Shown here piece after piece: positions 24,678 through 32,597 of a stretch of DNA of 64,000 bases; within the stretch, counting starts at the first letter, position 1, and the number at the start of each line of letters is the position of its first letter. Location of the stretch: positions 62,001-126,000 of the forward strand of contig NZ_SRIF01000002.1 of assembly GCF_004681185.1 (NCBI RefSeq), read 5' to 3'. The notes below the pieces were generated by a model. The model was not told the origin of the DNA and did not search any database. It was given only the letters and a program-made list of their open reading frames with translations. This stretch comes from Haloarcula amylovorans. GTDB lineage: Archaea > Halobacteriota > Halobacteria > Halobacteriales > Haloarculaceae. Both the position numbers and the translations under genes were made by a program.

Positions 24678-25010
24678 CCTATTACCTATTATCCGGTTTG
24701 TTCTCTGAGTCAGTACTGCTCTTACTCACCTGATCATTTCCATTCGTTTGCGCGTCGCTTACAGCTACTCGGACCACAACGTATAATGCAGTAATTCCTC
24801 CGAGCGCAATTAATACTGTAACTAGTGATATTCCGACCAATATAATCCCTATCTGTTTTAGGGATCTGCACCCAAATAAATCCGTTGGCAGTTCACGAAT
24901 ATAGAAATATCTAGTATAGACTATCATTGGAAGACACAATTTTATCTATACGATATTTGCATAAAAGTGTTAATTGTATCCCGTTACACCTATGAGATAT
25001 AGGTAATAGG
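24678..25010. repeat. 12-nt inverted repeat flanking an AT-rich membrane-protein gene
   Basis: CCTATTACCTAT at 24678-24689 recurs as its reverse complement at 24999-25010, bracketing the gene at 24682-24927. A 7-bp perfect palindrome (CTATATC-T-GATATAG, 24653-24667) lies just outside the left arm. AT-rich chance matches are possible. Confidence 0.4.
24682..24927 (-). CDS. Small single-helix membrane protein in AT-rich island, 81 aa
   Basis: 81 residues from ATG 24927: a short basic N-terminus (MIVYTRYFYIRELP), one long hydrophobic helix (IGIILVGISLVTVLIALGGI, about 33-55) and a polar Ser/Asp-rich tail. Codon use is AT-rich, unlike the surrounding genome, so it was probably acquired horizontally. 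TATA-like TAGATAAAATT is about 20 bases upstream. It is divergent from the Tat-signal gene; an immunity or accessory role is conceivable but nothing in the sequence proves it. Confidence 0.5.
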   Translation of the reverse strand: MIVYTRYFYIRELPTDLFGCRSLKQIGIILVGISLVTVLIALGGITALYVVVRVAVSDAQTNGNDQVSKSSTDSENKPDNR

Positions 25011-25040
25011 TCCAAAAGTGATCGGAGAAGTTTGTTGAAG

Positions 25041-25436
25041 ATGAGCGGATCGGCATTAGCGTCAATAATAGCAGTCTCCGGAGGAGCTCCAGCAAAGACT
25101 GAAGATCGTCGGAGTCACGGGCGAAAAAAGAGACATAAGCATAGTGTAGAGGTTCAATTTAACCCACACAGAAAATCAGAAGTAATGGAGTTTATAAAAG
25201 AAAACTGGGATAGGAGGAACGACCAATCCATAGCGAAGAGAATGAGCGAAAAGCAAAAGAAAGCTATCAAACTAGCGTTTAAAATTGATAAGACGGAATT
25301 GCGTGTCGCCCCACCAGGTCATTCAATGAGTCAAACTACTGTAACACAAGATCAAAATAACGGCGAAGTTATTGAGACAACCGCTCCAACTATCGGACCA
25401 GATATTTCTAAGAAAGATATGGGGTGGTCAGAATGA
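25041..25436 (+). CDS. Small basic protein with an orphaned Tat signal
   Basis: From ATG 25041 the frame encodes 131 residues with a basic, charged mature part (GRKKRHKH, HRKSEVMEFIKENWDRR, MSEKQKKAIKLAF) and a polar tail. The in-frame codons just upstream (25020-25040) read DRRSLLK. Together with MSGSALASIIAVSGGAPA this is a textbook haloarchaeal Tat signal. Yet between the RR pair and the in-frame TGA at 24993-24995 there is no ATG, GTG or TTG. Possible starts are TTG 25032 or ATG 25041, which lose the RR, or a rare ATA at 24999. The start codon may have been lost, or a sequence error may be present. AT-rich codon use suggests transfer. Coupled by ATGA to the next gene. Confidence 0.55.
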   Translation: MSGSALASIIAVSGGAPAKTEDRRSHGRKKRHKHSVEVQFNPHRKSEVMEFIKENWDRRNDQSIAKRMSEKQKKAIKLAFKIDKTELRVAPPGHSMSQTTVTQDQNNGEVIETTAPTIGPDISKKDMGWSE

Positions 25437-25669
25437 GTTGTGACTCAATATATCCGAGCTGGGAATACCGATGGGACGCATATTGGTTCCCAGAAGGAGG
25501 GGGATACGGACGCTCTTTTACATGGGTTCACGAAACGGATTGGAGTGGGGAGAAATGTGAAGATGAAACTGGCAGTCTACCAGTTGTAACGGAGGCTACC
25601 CTATCTGAGGTTGACCAAACCACCACATTTGAAAACATGAGTGGACTGCTAGCATATAGTGGTGAATAG
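25433..25669 (+). CDS. Trp/Tyr-rich small protein, 78 aa, in AT-rich island
   Basis: 78 residues beginning MSCDSIYPSWEYRWDAYW, rich in Trp and Tyr, with two cysteines (residue 3 and CEDET) and no signal or membrane segment. Its ATG overlaps the upstream stop (ATGA), indicating an operon with the Tat-signal gene. No family recognised. The aromatic richness and pairing with an exported basic protein suggest a secreted or partner protein, an inference only. Confidence 0.5.
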   Translation: MSCDSIYPSWEYRWDAYWFPEGGGYGRSFTWVHETDWSGEKCEDETGSLPVVTEATLSEVDQTTTFENMSGLLAYSGE

Positions 25670-25862
25670 AGCAGGGCTTGTCGGCAATAATTTCCCAAAA
25701 GAAGAGCCATCGTATAAGATAGATGGTAACAACTTCCTCGTCTCGGCCAGCGGCGACCTCGCCGCGATGGGGACGATAGCGTGGCGGGTGAACGCTGTCG
25801 TCGCCTTCGCCATCGCGCTGGCCGTCGACCACCAGATGCGGGTCCACAGCGGTCGGGTCTGA
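25659..25862 (+). pseudogene. 3' fragment of a membrane-protein gene at the island edge
   Basis: The frame is AT-rich until about 25733 and then abruptly GC-rich, reading LVSASGDLAAMGTIAWRVNA then a hydrophobic stretch VVAFAIALAVDHQM. This looks like the C-terminal end of a core-genome membrane protein whose 5' part has been replaced or deleted by the AT-rich insertion. No convincing start codon exists in the GC-rich part except an internal ATG at about 25768. Confidence 0.4.
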
Positions 25863-25863
25863 A

Positions 25864-26820
25864 TTATCCAAAGCGGTCCAGACCGGACTGCCGGCGCTGT
25901 CTCCCGTCGGGATCGGGGTCCCACGGCGTGCGCTCGGCCCGAAGCACCTCGGCGTTTACTGCCGGCGCGTCGGCTTCCTCGTGCCCCCTACAGTCGGGGC
26001 CGCACTCCTCGCTCGCTCGAACAGGACGGCCCTTCCACGCGCAGTGGGGCAGGCCGTCGTCATCGGGCGAACACTGCGCACACGGGGGGTAGTCGAAGCT
26101 TCGCCACCCCTTCGCGTAGGCGCGTTCGGCGAGACGGCGGCGGGCGCGGGCCTTCTCGACGGCCGAGACGACGCGCACGTCCGCTCGCAGTGGCTTTCGC
26201 TCTAGGAGTTCGATGCCCGCCTTGGCGGTCGGGAGGTCGGTCGCCCCGCGAACGACTTCGCGGTCACCGCTGTCGGGATCGAACCGCCAGACGCCGACCG
26301 CCTCGGGGATGCGGTTGAGGTGGGCGCGGGTGACGTAGTCGGCCGTCGCCAGCACGACTCGGTCGGCCAGTCCGAGCGAGACATCGGTTCGCAACTGCGT
26401 CTGGAGGTCCCCGGGGCGGTCTAGGTCCGGTTTGTTCTCGATAGCCGTGATGCCCGCGACCCAGTCGGGGTAGCGGGCTGTCTGGCGGACGTACGTGCGG
26501 CCGCCGCGGCGCTCTCGCTCGAAGAAGCCCCGCTCGGACGCGAGTTCGACGGCTCGTTCGGCGCGGTCCGGATGACAATCGAAGGCGTCCTTCCAGTATC
26601 TGGCCCGACCCGGCCCCACGTCGGCTTCGATGGCCGCCGAGGGGATGCGCTCGGGCGTGATGGCCGCGCGGTGCTCGAACTCGTCGCTCGGATGGACGAG
26701 AACGGTATCGAGGATCCGGCGGCCGTGGACGTGGCCGCCGAGCTGTCGACTCACGAGGTGGCCCTCGCGTTCGAGGGCAGCACACAGCGCCAGTTCGAAG
26801 CCGAACTCTCGCACGGACAC
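25864..26820 (-). CDS. DUF5787-like haloarchaeal protein
   Basis: A 318-residue soluble protein. It begins VSVREFGFELALCAALEREG and has the pattern ARQTARYPDWVAGITAIENKPDLDRPGDLQTQLRTD, whose IENK..GDLQTQL part resembles a restriction-endonuclease-like (PD-(D/E)XK) core. A C-terminal cysteine cluster follows (PPCAQCSPDD..HCAWKG..ECGPDCRGH), possibly binding metal. Matches my memory of the DUF5787 family. GTG 26820 is chosen: a TATA-like CCATAAAACG near 26862-26872 would start the message near 26842, downstream of the alternative GTG at 26856. Function unknown; nucleic-acid cleavage is a hypothesis. Confidence 0.7.
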   Translation of the reverse strand: MSVREFGFELALCAALEREGHLVSRQLGGHVHGRRILDTVLVHPSDEFEHRAAITPERIPSAAIEADVGPGRARYWKDAFDCHPDRAERAVELASERGFFERERRGGRTYVRQTARYPDWVAGITAIENKPDLDRPGDLQTQLRTDVSLGLADRVVLATADYVTRAHLNRIPEAVGVWRFDPDSGDREVVRGATDLPTAKAGIELLERKPLRADVRVVSAVEKARARRRLAERAYAKGWRSFDYPPCAQCSPDDDGLPHCAWKGRPVRASEECGPDCRGHEEADAPAVNAEVLRAERTPWDPDPDGRQRRQSGLDRFG

Positions 26821-26991
26821 ACGCAGGGGCGGCACGGACAAAAGGGGCGCGCTCACGTCGTTTTATGGCTCTGTTCTGTGAATAGTATGATACGTGTATT
26901 AATATGATATACCTTGGTGTTCTCACCGAATTCCTGCTGGTAGATCGTACCTGTACGCGGTCCTCTCAGCGAGTGAAAAAGCGGCGCACGA

Positions 26992-26997
26992 TTTATA
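26992..26997 (+). promoter_or_regulatory. TATA box of the receiver-protein gene
   Basis: TTTATA at 26992-26997 lies 27 bases before the ATG at 27024. This is the spacing expected for a leaderless archaeal transcript. Confidence 0.6.
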
Positions 26998-27023
26998 GTG
27001 ATGAACGGTTTCCTTCTCATTGC

Positions 27024-27440
27024 ATGGGGATGGTGCATTCGGACACCAATGGGGAAGGGGACAGGGCGATAGACAGGGAGACACGGTGCCGCGTGCTCCT
27101 CATCGACGACGAGCCGACAGTGGCGGCACTCGTCGCGGAGTATCTCGAACACGTAGACGAGGGGCTCGACGTGACCTACACGACGGCCCCGACGGAGGCA
27201 CTCGACAGAGTGGACGAGTTCGACTGTGTGGTAACTGACTACCAGATGCCGAGACTGGACGGAATCACCCTCGTCGAACAGACAGACAGCGACGCCGGGT
27301 TCGTCCTCTACACTGCCCTGAGAGACTACGACATCGCCGCGTCTGCCGACGAGGTCGGGGCGGCGTACATGCGCAAGCGAACCGATACCGACCAGTACGC
27401 GGCGCTCGCAGCGCTCATCAGGGCACAGGCCGCACAGTAG
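27024..27440 (+). CDS. Stand-alone response-regulator receiver protein
   Basis: 138 residues, a single receiver domain. CRVLLIDDEP is the acidic pocket, CVVTDYQMPRLDG carries the phosphoacceptor Asp, and MRKRTD supplies the conserved lysine; a Thr in VLYTALRDY takes the switch position. With no output domain it probably acts through protein-protein contact with a histidine kinase system encoded elsewhere. ATG 27024 is chosen because TTTATA lies 27 bases upstream; ATG 27030 is an alternative. Confidence 0.85.
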   Translation: MGMVHSDTNGEGDRAIDRETRCRVLLIDDEPTVAALVAEYLEHVDEGLDVTYTTAPTEALDRVDEFDCVVTDYQMPRLDGITLVEQTDSDAGFVLYTALRDYDIAASADEVGAAYMRKRTDTDQYAALAALIRAQAAQ

Positions 27441-27593
27441 TTGCCGCCGGCCAGAGAGACGCGTATTCGGTCGCGTACGGCGACGAACCGGGGCATATCC
27501 CCGGAGACGCGGCGCGGCCGCGGAGAGCCGACGGGCCGAAACAGTAGGTTTATCAGTCGCACGTGGCGAATCTCCACCAAGATTACTTTCGAA

Positions 27594-28826
27594 ATGACAT
27601 CGAACAAACAACCGGAGGTGAACATCGGACTCGTCGGCCACGTCGACCACGGGAAGACCACGCTCGTCCAGGCGTTGTCCGGCGAATGGACCGACCAACA
27701 CTCCGAGGAGATGAAGCGCGGTATCTCTATCCGTCTCGGCTACGCCGACGCTACCTTCCGTCGCTGTCCGGAGGAGGAGGAGCCAGAGGCGTTCACCGTC
27801 TCCGAACACTGCGAGGAACACGACGTAGACACCGACCACCTCCGGACGGTGTCGTTCGTCGACGCCCCCGGCCACGAGACGCTGATGGCGACGATGCTCT
27901 CGGGCGCGGCTATCATGGACGGCGCGGTGCTGGTCGTCTCGGCCACTGAACCCGTCCCGCAGGCCCAGACCGAAGAGCACCTCAGCGCGCTCGACATCAT
28001 CGGCATCGACAACATCGTCATCGCCCAGAACAAGGTCGACCTCGTCGACGAGGAACGGGCGAAGCAGAACTACGAGCAGATACAGGAGTTCGTCGAGGGC
28101 ACCGTCGCCGAGGACGCCCCCGTCGTCCCCATCAGCGCCCAGCAAGAGGCCAACATCGACCTGCTCATCGACGCCATCGAACGGGAGATTCCGACGCCGG
28201 AGCGCGACCCGGACGCGGACGCCCGCATGATGGTCGCACGGTCGTTCGACATCAACCGCCCCGGCACGACGTGGAACGACCTGCTTGGCGGCGTGTTGGG
28301 TGGGTCGCTCGTCGAGGGGGAACTGGCAGTCGACGACGACATCGAACTCCGCCCGGGCCGAGAGGTCGAAGAGGGCGGCAAGACCGAGTGGCGACCCGTC
28401 ACCACCGAAGTCCGCTCGTTACAGGCCGGCGGCGACTTCGTGGACGAAGTCACCCCCGGCGGCCTGCTCGGTGTCGGGACGGGACTCGACCCCTCGATCA
28501 CGAAAGGCGACGCGCTGGCCGGACAGGTCGCCGGCCCGCCCGGCAGTCTCCCGCCGACCCGCGAGCAGTTCACGATGGACGTCGACTTACTCGAACGGAT
28601 TGTCGGCGACGACGGCGGCGAGGTCGAGGAGATCTCGACCGGCGAACCGCTGATGTTGACCATCGGCACCGCCACCACCGTCGGGTCGGTCACCAGCGCC
28701 CGCGACGGCGAGTGTGAACTCGCGCTCAAGCGGCCAGTCTGTGCCGAAGACGGCGCGAAGATAGCGATCAACCGCCGTGTCGGTGCCCGATGGCGACTCA
28801 TCGGCGTCGGCACGCTGCGTGGATGA
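27594..28826 (+). CDS. eif2g: Translation initiation factor IF-2 subunit gamma (aIF2-gamma)
   Basis: A 410-residue GTPase that delivers initiator tRNA to the ribosome. G1 GHVDHGKTT, switch I region SIRLGYAD, a zinc-knuckle region with CPEEEE..EHCEEHD (fewer cysteines than in eukaryotes), G3 [11 protein letters not shown]4 QNKVDLV, then domains II and III. ATG 27594 is chosen because the frame upstream is not protein-like and aIF2-gamma begins just before [11 protein letters not shown]. It heads an operon with a PIN protein, Rpo7, Spt4 and dephospho-CoA kinase, a common archaeal arrangement. Confidence 0.97.
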   Translation: MTSNKQPEVNIGLVGHVDHGKTTLVQALSGEWTDQHSEEMKRGISIRLGYADATFRRCPEEEEPEAFTVSEHCEEHDVDTDHLRTVSFVDAPGHETLMATMLSGAAIMDGAVLVVSATEPVPQAQTEEHLSALDIIGIDNIVIAQNKVDLVDEERAKQNYEQIQEFVEGTVAEDAPVVPISAQQEANIDLLIDAIEREIPTPERDPDADARMMVARSFDINRPGTTWNDLLGGVLGGSLVEGELAVDDDIELRPGREVEEGGKTEWRPVTTEVRSLQAGGDFVDEVTPGGLLGVGTGLDPSITKGDALAGQVAGPPGSLPPTREQFTMDVDLLERIVGDDGGEVEEISTGEPLMLTIGTATTVGSVTSARDGECELALKRPVCAEDGAKIAINRRVGARWRLIGVGTLRG

Positions 28827-29209
28827 TCGTCTTGGATACGAACGCGCTCATGATGCCTGTCGAATGCAACGTCCGACTATTCGAGGAACTCGACAGGGTC
28901 CTCGCCGGCACAGTCGATGCCAGCGACTACGTCGCCCCCGAAGCCGTCCGCGAGGAACTGGCGAAACTGGCAGACGGAGCCGGAGCGGAGGCGACAGCCG
29001 CGTCAGTCGGGCAGGACCTGCTCGACCGCTGTTCGGTCCGGGATACGGAAGCCGACTACGCGGACGACGCCGTCCTCGAACTGGCGACCGACGACGACGC
29101 GACGCACGCTGTAACGAACGACAAGCCCCTCAAACGACGCCTGCTCGACGCAGGCGTTCCAGTAATTAGTTTAAGGGGCCGGAACAAACTGGGTATCACT
29201 CAACCATAA
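28823..29209 (+). CDS. PIN-domain protein (Fcf1/Utp24-like)
   Basis: A 128-residue PIN nuclease. The first acidic residue lies in [12 protein letters not shown], further acids are in EAVREEL and the [11 protein letters not shown] stretch, and [13 protein letters not shown] contains the last conserved Asp. The conserved end [13 protein letters not shown] is typical of the archaeal PIN proteins encoded between aIF2-gamma and Rpo7, which resemble the Fcf1/Utp24 rRNA-processing nucleases. ATG overlaps the aIF2-gamma stop (ATGA). A role in rRNA maturation is plausible from the eukaryotic relatives. Confidence 0.85.
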   Translation: MIVLDTNALMMPVECNVRLFEELDRVLAGTVDASDYVAPEAVREELAKLADGAGAEATAASVGQDLLDRCSVRDTEADYADDAVLELATDDDATHAVTNDKPLKRRLLDAGVPVISLRGRNKLGITQP

Positions 29210-29210
29210 C

Positions 29211-29789
29211 ATGTACAAACGGGTACGTCTACGCGATACGGTCGAGGTGCCGCCGCGCCATCTAGCAGACGTCGGGTCGAAGATGGTCAAAACACTCCTC
29301 CAGGAGAAACTAGAGGGCCGAATGGACGAGGACGTCGGGAGCGTCGTGAGCGTCATCGAGATTCACGACATCGGCGACGGGGCCGTCCTGCCGAACAAAC
29401 CCGGCGTCTACTACGAAGTGGAGTTCGACGCCCTGACCTTCGATCCGCAGATGCAGGAAGTCGTCGACGGCGAGGTCGTCGAGGTCGTCAACTTCGGTGC
29501 CTTCGTCGGCATCGGTCCGGTGGACGGGCTCCTCCACGTCTCCCAGATATCTGACGAGTATCTGGCCTACGACGAGGAGAACCAGCAACTCGCCTCCCGC
29601 GAGTCCAACCGCACGCTCGGCGTCGGCGACGCCGTCCGCGCCCGCATCGTCACCAAGAGCATCGACGAGCGCAATCCGCGGGACTCCAAGATCGGTCTCA
29701 CAGCCAAGCAGGTCGGTCTCGGCAAGCACGGGTGGCTCCAAGAGGAGCGCGAGAAACGACAGAGCACGGCGGAAGCCGGTGAGAGCTGA
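29211..29789 (+). CDS. rpo7: DNA-directed RNA polymerase subunit Rpo7 (RpoE')
   Basis: 192 residues. The N-terminal RNP-like tip domain (MYKRVRLRDTVEVPP) is followed by a C-terminal S1 domain (about 82-165: VDGEVVEVVNFGAFVGIGPVDGLLHVSQ). Rpo7 forms the stalk of RNA polymerase with Rpo4 and contacts nascent RNA and TFE. It follows the PIN gene by one base and ends on the spt4 start codon. Confidence 0.97.
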   Translation: MYKRVRLRDTVEVPPRHLADVGSKMVKTLLQEKLEGRMDEDVGSVVSVIEIHDIGDGAVLPNKPGVYYEVEFDALTFDPQMQEVVDGEVVEVVNFGAFVGIGPVDGLLHVSQISDEYLAYDEENQQLASRESNRTLGVGDAVRARIVTKSIDERNPRDSKIGLTAKQVGLGKHGWLQEEREKRQSTAEAGES

Positions 29790-29986
29790 TGGCTGACCGA
29801 CTCGTCTGCCGCGACTGTCATCGCGTCCAGAGCGCCGGTATCGAGAGCCAGTGCGAGGCCTGTGGCGGGACCGCCCTCACCGAGGACTGGGCGGGCTACG
29901 TCGTCATCGCCCACCCGGAGGAGTCCGAGATTGCACGCGAGATGGAAGTGACCGAAGCCGGCACGTACGCGCTGAAAGTCCGCTAA
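29789..29986 (+). CDS. spt4: Transcription elongation factor Spt4 (RpoE'')
   Basis: 65 residues with a zinc ribbon, VCRDCH near the start and CEACGG at about residue 28, and the core WAGYVVIAHPEESEIARE. It partners with Spt5 at RNA polymerase to promote processivity. One-base overlap with rpo7 indicates translational coupling. Confidence 0.96.
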   Translation: MADRLVCRDCHRVQSAGIESQCEACGGTALTEDWAGYVVIAHPEESEIAREMEVTEAGTYALKVR

Positions 29987-29987
29987 C

Positions 29988-30524
29988 GTGTCCGACGTTC
30001 TCCTCGAACTGCCACCGTCGTTGCGGAGCGAACTCAAAGAGCCGATGGGCCGTCTATATACGGATGCCGACTCCCTCCTGGCCGACGCCGGAACGCCCCT
30101 CGTGGCCGTCGGCGACATCGTCACGTACCACTTACTAGAGGCTGGAACCGTCCCCCACCTCGCGCTGGTCGACGAACGCACCAAACGCTCGGCCGTCGAC
30201 AGCGAGGTGACGGCCGCCATCGGCGGGTTCGACCGGCGCGTCACCGTCGAGAATCCGGCGGGGACGCTCACTCGCACACTGCTCGATGCCATGCGCGAGG
30301 CGCTCGACGGCGAGGCAACGACGCTACTCGACGTCGAGGGCGAAGAAGACCTCGCGGCGCTGCCGGCAGTGCTGGCGGTCCCCGAGAGCGGTGCCGTCGT
30401 CTACGGGCAACCGGACGAGGGGATGGTACTCGTCACGCCCGACGACGCGACGCGCGAGCGGGTCCGGTCGCTGCTCACGCGGATGGACGGCGACGCGGAC
30501 GCGGCGCTCGCGGCGATTCGGTAG
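29988..30524 (+). CDS. GTP-dependent dephospho-CoA kinase (DUF359)
   Basis: 178 residues, GTG start one base after spt4. Motifs PMGRLYTDADSLL, LVAVGDIVTYHLLEAGTVPHLALVDERTKRS and VENPAGTLT are those of the archaeal DUF359 family, shown in Thermococcus to phosphorylate dephospho-CoA with GTP as the last step of CoA synthesis. It is the last gene of the aIF2-gamma operon. Its stop is immediately adjacent to that of a convergent zinc-ribbon gene. Confidence 0.93.
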   Translation: MSDVLLELPPSLRSELKEPMGRLYTDADSLLADAGTPLVAVGDIVTYHLLEAGTVPHLALVDERTKRSAVDSEVTAAIGGFDRRVTVENPAGTLTRTLLDAMREALDGEATTLLDVEGEEDLAALPAVLAVPESGAVVYGQPDEGMVLVTPDDATRERVRSLLTRMDGDADAALAAIR

Positions 30525-30680
30525 TTACTCCGGGCGCGGCACGCTCAGGTTCTGCATCTCGCCACCACACTTCTCACATCGCGGCGGTGAACGGGGCTGT
30601 GAGACACGGGCACCACACGTTCGACACTCGAAGAGCTGTTCGTCTCCGTTCCGCGGCGCTGGGTCTGACCATCGAGGCAT
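30525..30680 (-). CDS. Small zinc-ribbon protein, 51 aa
   Basis: 51 residues: MPRWSDPAPRNGDEQLFECR, then CRTC and CEKCGGEM knuckles. Resembles the DUF7129/rubrerythrin-like ribbons of haloarchaea and the 47-residue protein at 367-510. Metal binding is inferred from the cysteines. Converges on the dephospho-CoA kinase gene with no bases between the stops. A TATA-like TGTTAAACAC is about 20 bases upstream. Confidence 0.7.
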   Translation of the reverse strand: MPRWSDPAPRNGDEQLFECRTCGARVSQPRSPPRCEKCGGEMQNLSVPRPE

Positions 30681-30769
30681 GTTTGGGAGTGTTTAACACA
30701 TCCGCGACCATATAGATTGCTGTTAGCGCAAAATATCCGTACATATGCCCAAATTATCTGGACGTTCGG

Positions 30770-31801
30770 TCACTCTAAGACGTGGACGTGTCGGACGAGC
30801 GACCGATGCACACGACGCTCGAACCGTTCGGTGACCACCCACCCAGCCTCCCGAGCGGCCCCGCTCCACTCCCGGTCGGCGACGAGTACGCACCGCGGCG
30901 CGGTGCGTCGGGCCTCGGAGAGCGCACCGGAAACGAGGGGGCGGAGTTCGCCCTCGATGCGTGACTGTCTGCCGTAGGGAGCGTCGAAGACGACGGCGTC
31001 CGCACAGCCGTCAGCGAGCGGTAACCGGGCCGCATCCGACCGGAAGAGGTCCCAACGGCCGCTCTCGGGGTACGCAGTGCGGTCGGGGTGGCCCTCGCCG
31101 TCGAGAGCGTACCCGAGGTTCTCTCGCGTCCCGCGAACCATCTTTTCCTGTGCGTCGCCGCCGACGACGCGCGCGCCGACCAGTCCCGCCTCCAACAGGA
31201 GCCCGCCGGTGCCACACATCGGGTCGACGATGGTCGCACCGGGGCGCGCCCCGGCAACGTTGACCAGTGCGCGGGCTTCCAGCGGATCCATGCTTCCGGG
31301 CTGGAAGAACGGGCGATTCGTGGGCTGACGGTCGCCGAAGTCCCGCACCGACGCGGTTTCGAGCCAGCCCAGCGCACAGCAGGCTTCGCCTGTTCCTCCC
31401 TCGTCGTCGCCCGTCGGGTCCGCGAAGTAGGCGTACAGCGTGTGCTCGGGCGTTTCGAGGTCGACAGAGAACCCGCGGTCGGTGAGGACGCCACCCAGCG
31501 CCCGCTCCGCCCGCTGGGTGTCGATACCGGTACTCGCCCGCACGTCGACGGCTCGGACCGCGACCGTCCCCTCACGGTCGAGAGTGGCGGCGTCGAGTAG
31601 CGTGCGCGCGCTCTCTACTGCCGGGTCCGCGGTCCCTACCAGTTCACTGGTCCGGTGAGTGTAGGCGAGATAGCGCGCGCGCTCTGTGACACCGCGGGCG
31701 GTGGCAAGGCCGGGCGCGAGTACCGAGACGTCGCTGGCCGCGCTTGCGGCCTCACACGCCGCGAAGGCGTCGTCCTGTCCGCCGAGTTCGAGGACGTACA
31801 C
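30770..31801 (-). CDS. trmG10: tRNA (guanine(10)-N2)-dimethyltransferase
   Basis: 343 residues. The N-terminal THUMP-containing part (about 1-150) is followed by a Rossmann methyltransferase. The SAM loop is VDPMCGTGGLLLEAG (about 200) and the catalytic motif IV is VFDAPYGRQS, the D-P-P/Y type used for N2 methylation of guanine. TrmG10 modifies G10 in archaeal tRNAs. GTG 31801 (encoding MYVLELGG) is chosen because family members begin there; a TTG 18 codons upstream is the alternative. TATA-like CCTAAAACGG lies at about 31860-31868. Confidence 0.9.
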   Translation of the reverse strand: MYVLELGGQDDAFAACEAASAASDVSVLAPGLATARGVTERARYLAYTHRTSELVGTADPAVESARTLLDAATLDREGTVAVRAVDVRASTGIDTQRAERALGGVLTDRGFSVDLETPEHTLYAYFADPTGDDEGGTGEACCALGWLETASVRDFGDRQPTNRPFFQPGSMDPLEARALVNVAGARPGATIVDPMCGTGGLLLEAGLVGARVVGGDAQEKMVRGTRENLGYALDGEGHPDRTAYPESGRWDLFRSDAARLPLADGCADAVVFDAPYGRQSRIEGELRPLVSGALSEARRTAPRCVLVADREWSGAAREAGWVVTERFERRVHRSLVRHVHVLE

Positions 31802-31928
31802 GCCCGAGCGGTGTGGGCGCGCGGGTATGAGCGTGCCGGTCGCCGCCGCCGACAACCCCCGTTTTAGGGTGAAGTTGATAGACAGCCAATCATTCCACCG
31901 TGCTGACTGGCCACCGATGCCATGAACC

Positions 31929-31955
31929 TTTATAAGCCTTAAATACGTGATTTAA
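31929..31955 (+). promoter_or_regulatory. tbp promoter: TATA box plus palindrome
   Basis: TTTATAAG at 31929-31936 is a strong TATA box. Immediately downstream, TTAAAT-ACGTG-ATTTAA (31939-31955) is a perfect 6-bp inverted repeat lying between the TATA box and the expected transcription start near 31957. ATG follows at 31964. The palindrome could bind a regulator or TBP itself in autoregulation. Confidence 0.75.
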
Positions 31956-31963
31956 GTCGAGAC

Positions 31964-32524
31964 ATGGTTGACCCCAAGGAAACCATCAACATCGAAAACG
32001 TCGTCGCCTCGACCGGAATCGGCCAGGAGCTCGACCTTCAGAGCGTGGCGATGGACCTCGAGGGTGCCGACTACGACCCAGAGCAGTTCCCCGGACTCGT
32101 CTACCGCACGCAGGAGCCGAAGTCCGCGGCGCTCATCTTCCGTTCCGGGAAGATCGTCTGTACGGGCGCGAAGTCCACCGACGACGTCCACCAGAGTCTG
32201 CGTATCGTCTTCGATAAGCTTCGCGACCTGAACATCCAGGTGGACGACGACCCCGAAATCGTCGTCCAAAACATCGTCACGAGCGCGGACCTCGGACGAA
32301 ATCTCAACCTCAACGCGATCGCGATCGGTCTCGGGCTGGAGAACATCGAATACGAGCCCGAGCAGTTCCCCGGCCTCGTCTACCGGCTCGACGAGCCCGA
32401 CGTCGTGGCGCTGCTCTTTGGCTCCGGAAAACTCGTCATCACCGGCGGGAAGAAGCCCGAGGACGCAGAGGAGGCCGTCGACAAAATCGTCTCCCGGCTC
32501 GAAGAACTCGGCCTGCTCGAGTAA
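31964..32524 (+). CDS. tbp: TATA-box-binding protein
   Basis: 186 residues made of two direct repeats of the saddle fold. Each repeat has a characteristic YDPEQFPGLVYR / YEPEQFPGLVYR strand and an LIFRSGKIVCTGAKS / LLFGSGKLVITGGKK motif. TBP recruits TFB and RNA polymerase. Haloarchaea often have several TBPs; this copy has the strong acidic character of the main one. Its promoter contains a palindrome next to the TATA box. Confidence 0.98.
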   Translation: MVDPKETINIENVVASTGIGQELDLQSVAMDLEGADYDPEQFPGLVYRTQEPKSAALIFRSGKIVCTGAKSTDDVHQSLRIVFDKLRDLNIQVDDDPEIVVQNIVTSADLGRNLNLNAIAIGLGLENIEYEPEQFPGLVYRLDEPDVVALLFGSGKLVITGGKKPEDAEEAVDKIVSRLEELGLLE

Positions 32525-32597
32525 GTCACGGCCGACATTTCGCACGATCGGGGCGGAAGAACACAACGCACAAGCGCCACGGTTCCGAACCGCAGGT

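Noticed and set aside
28823..29209. PIN protein as VapC toxin
   Set aside because: It sits in the aIF2-gamma/Rpo7 operon with the [13 protein letters not shown] ending typical of the conserved archaeal Fcf1-like protein, and there is no antitoxin gene.
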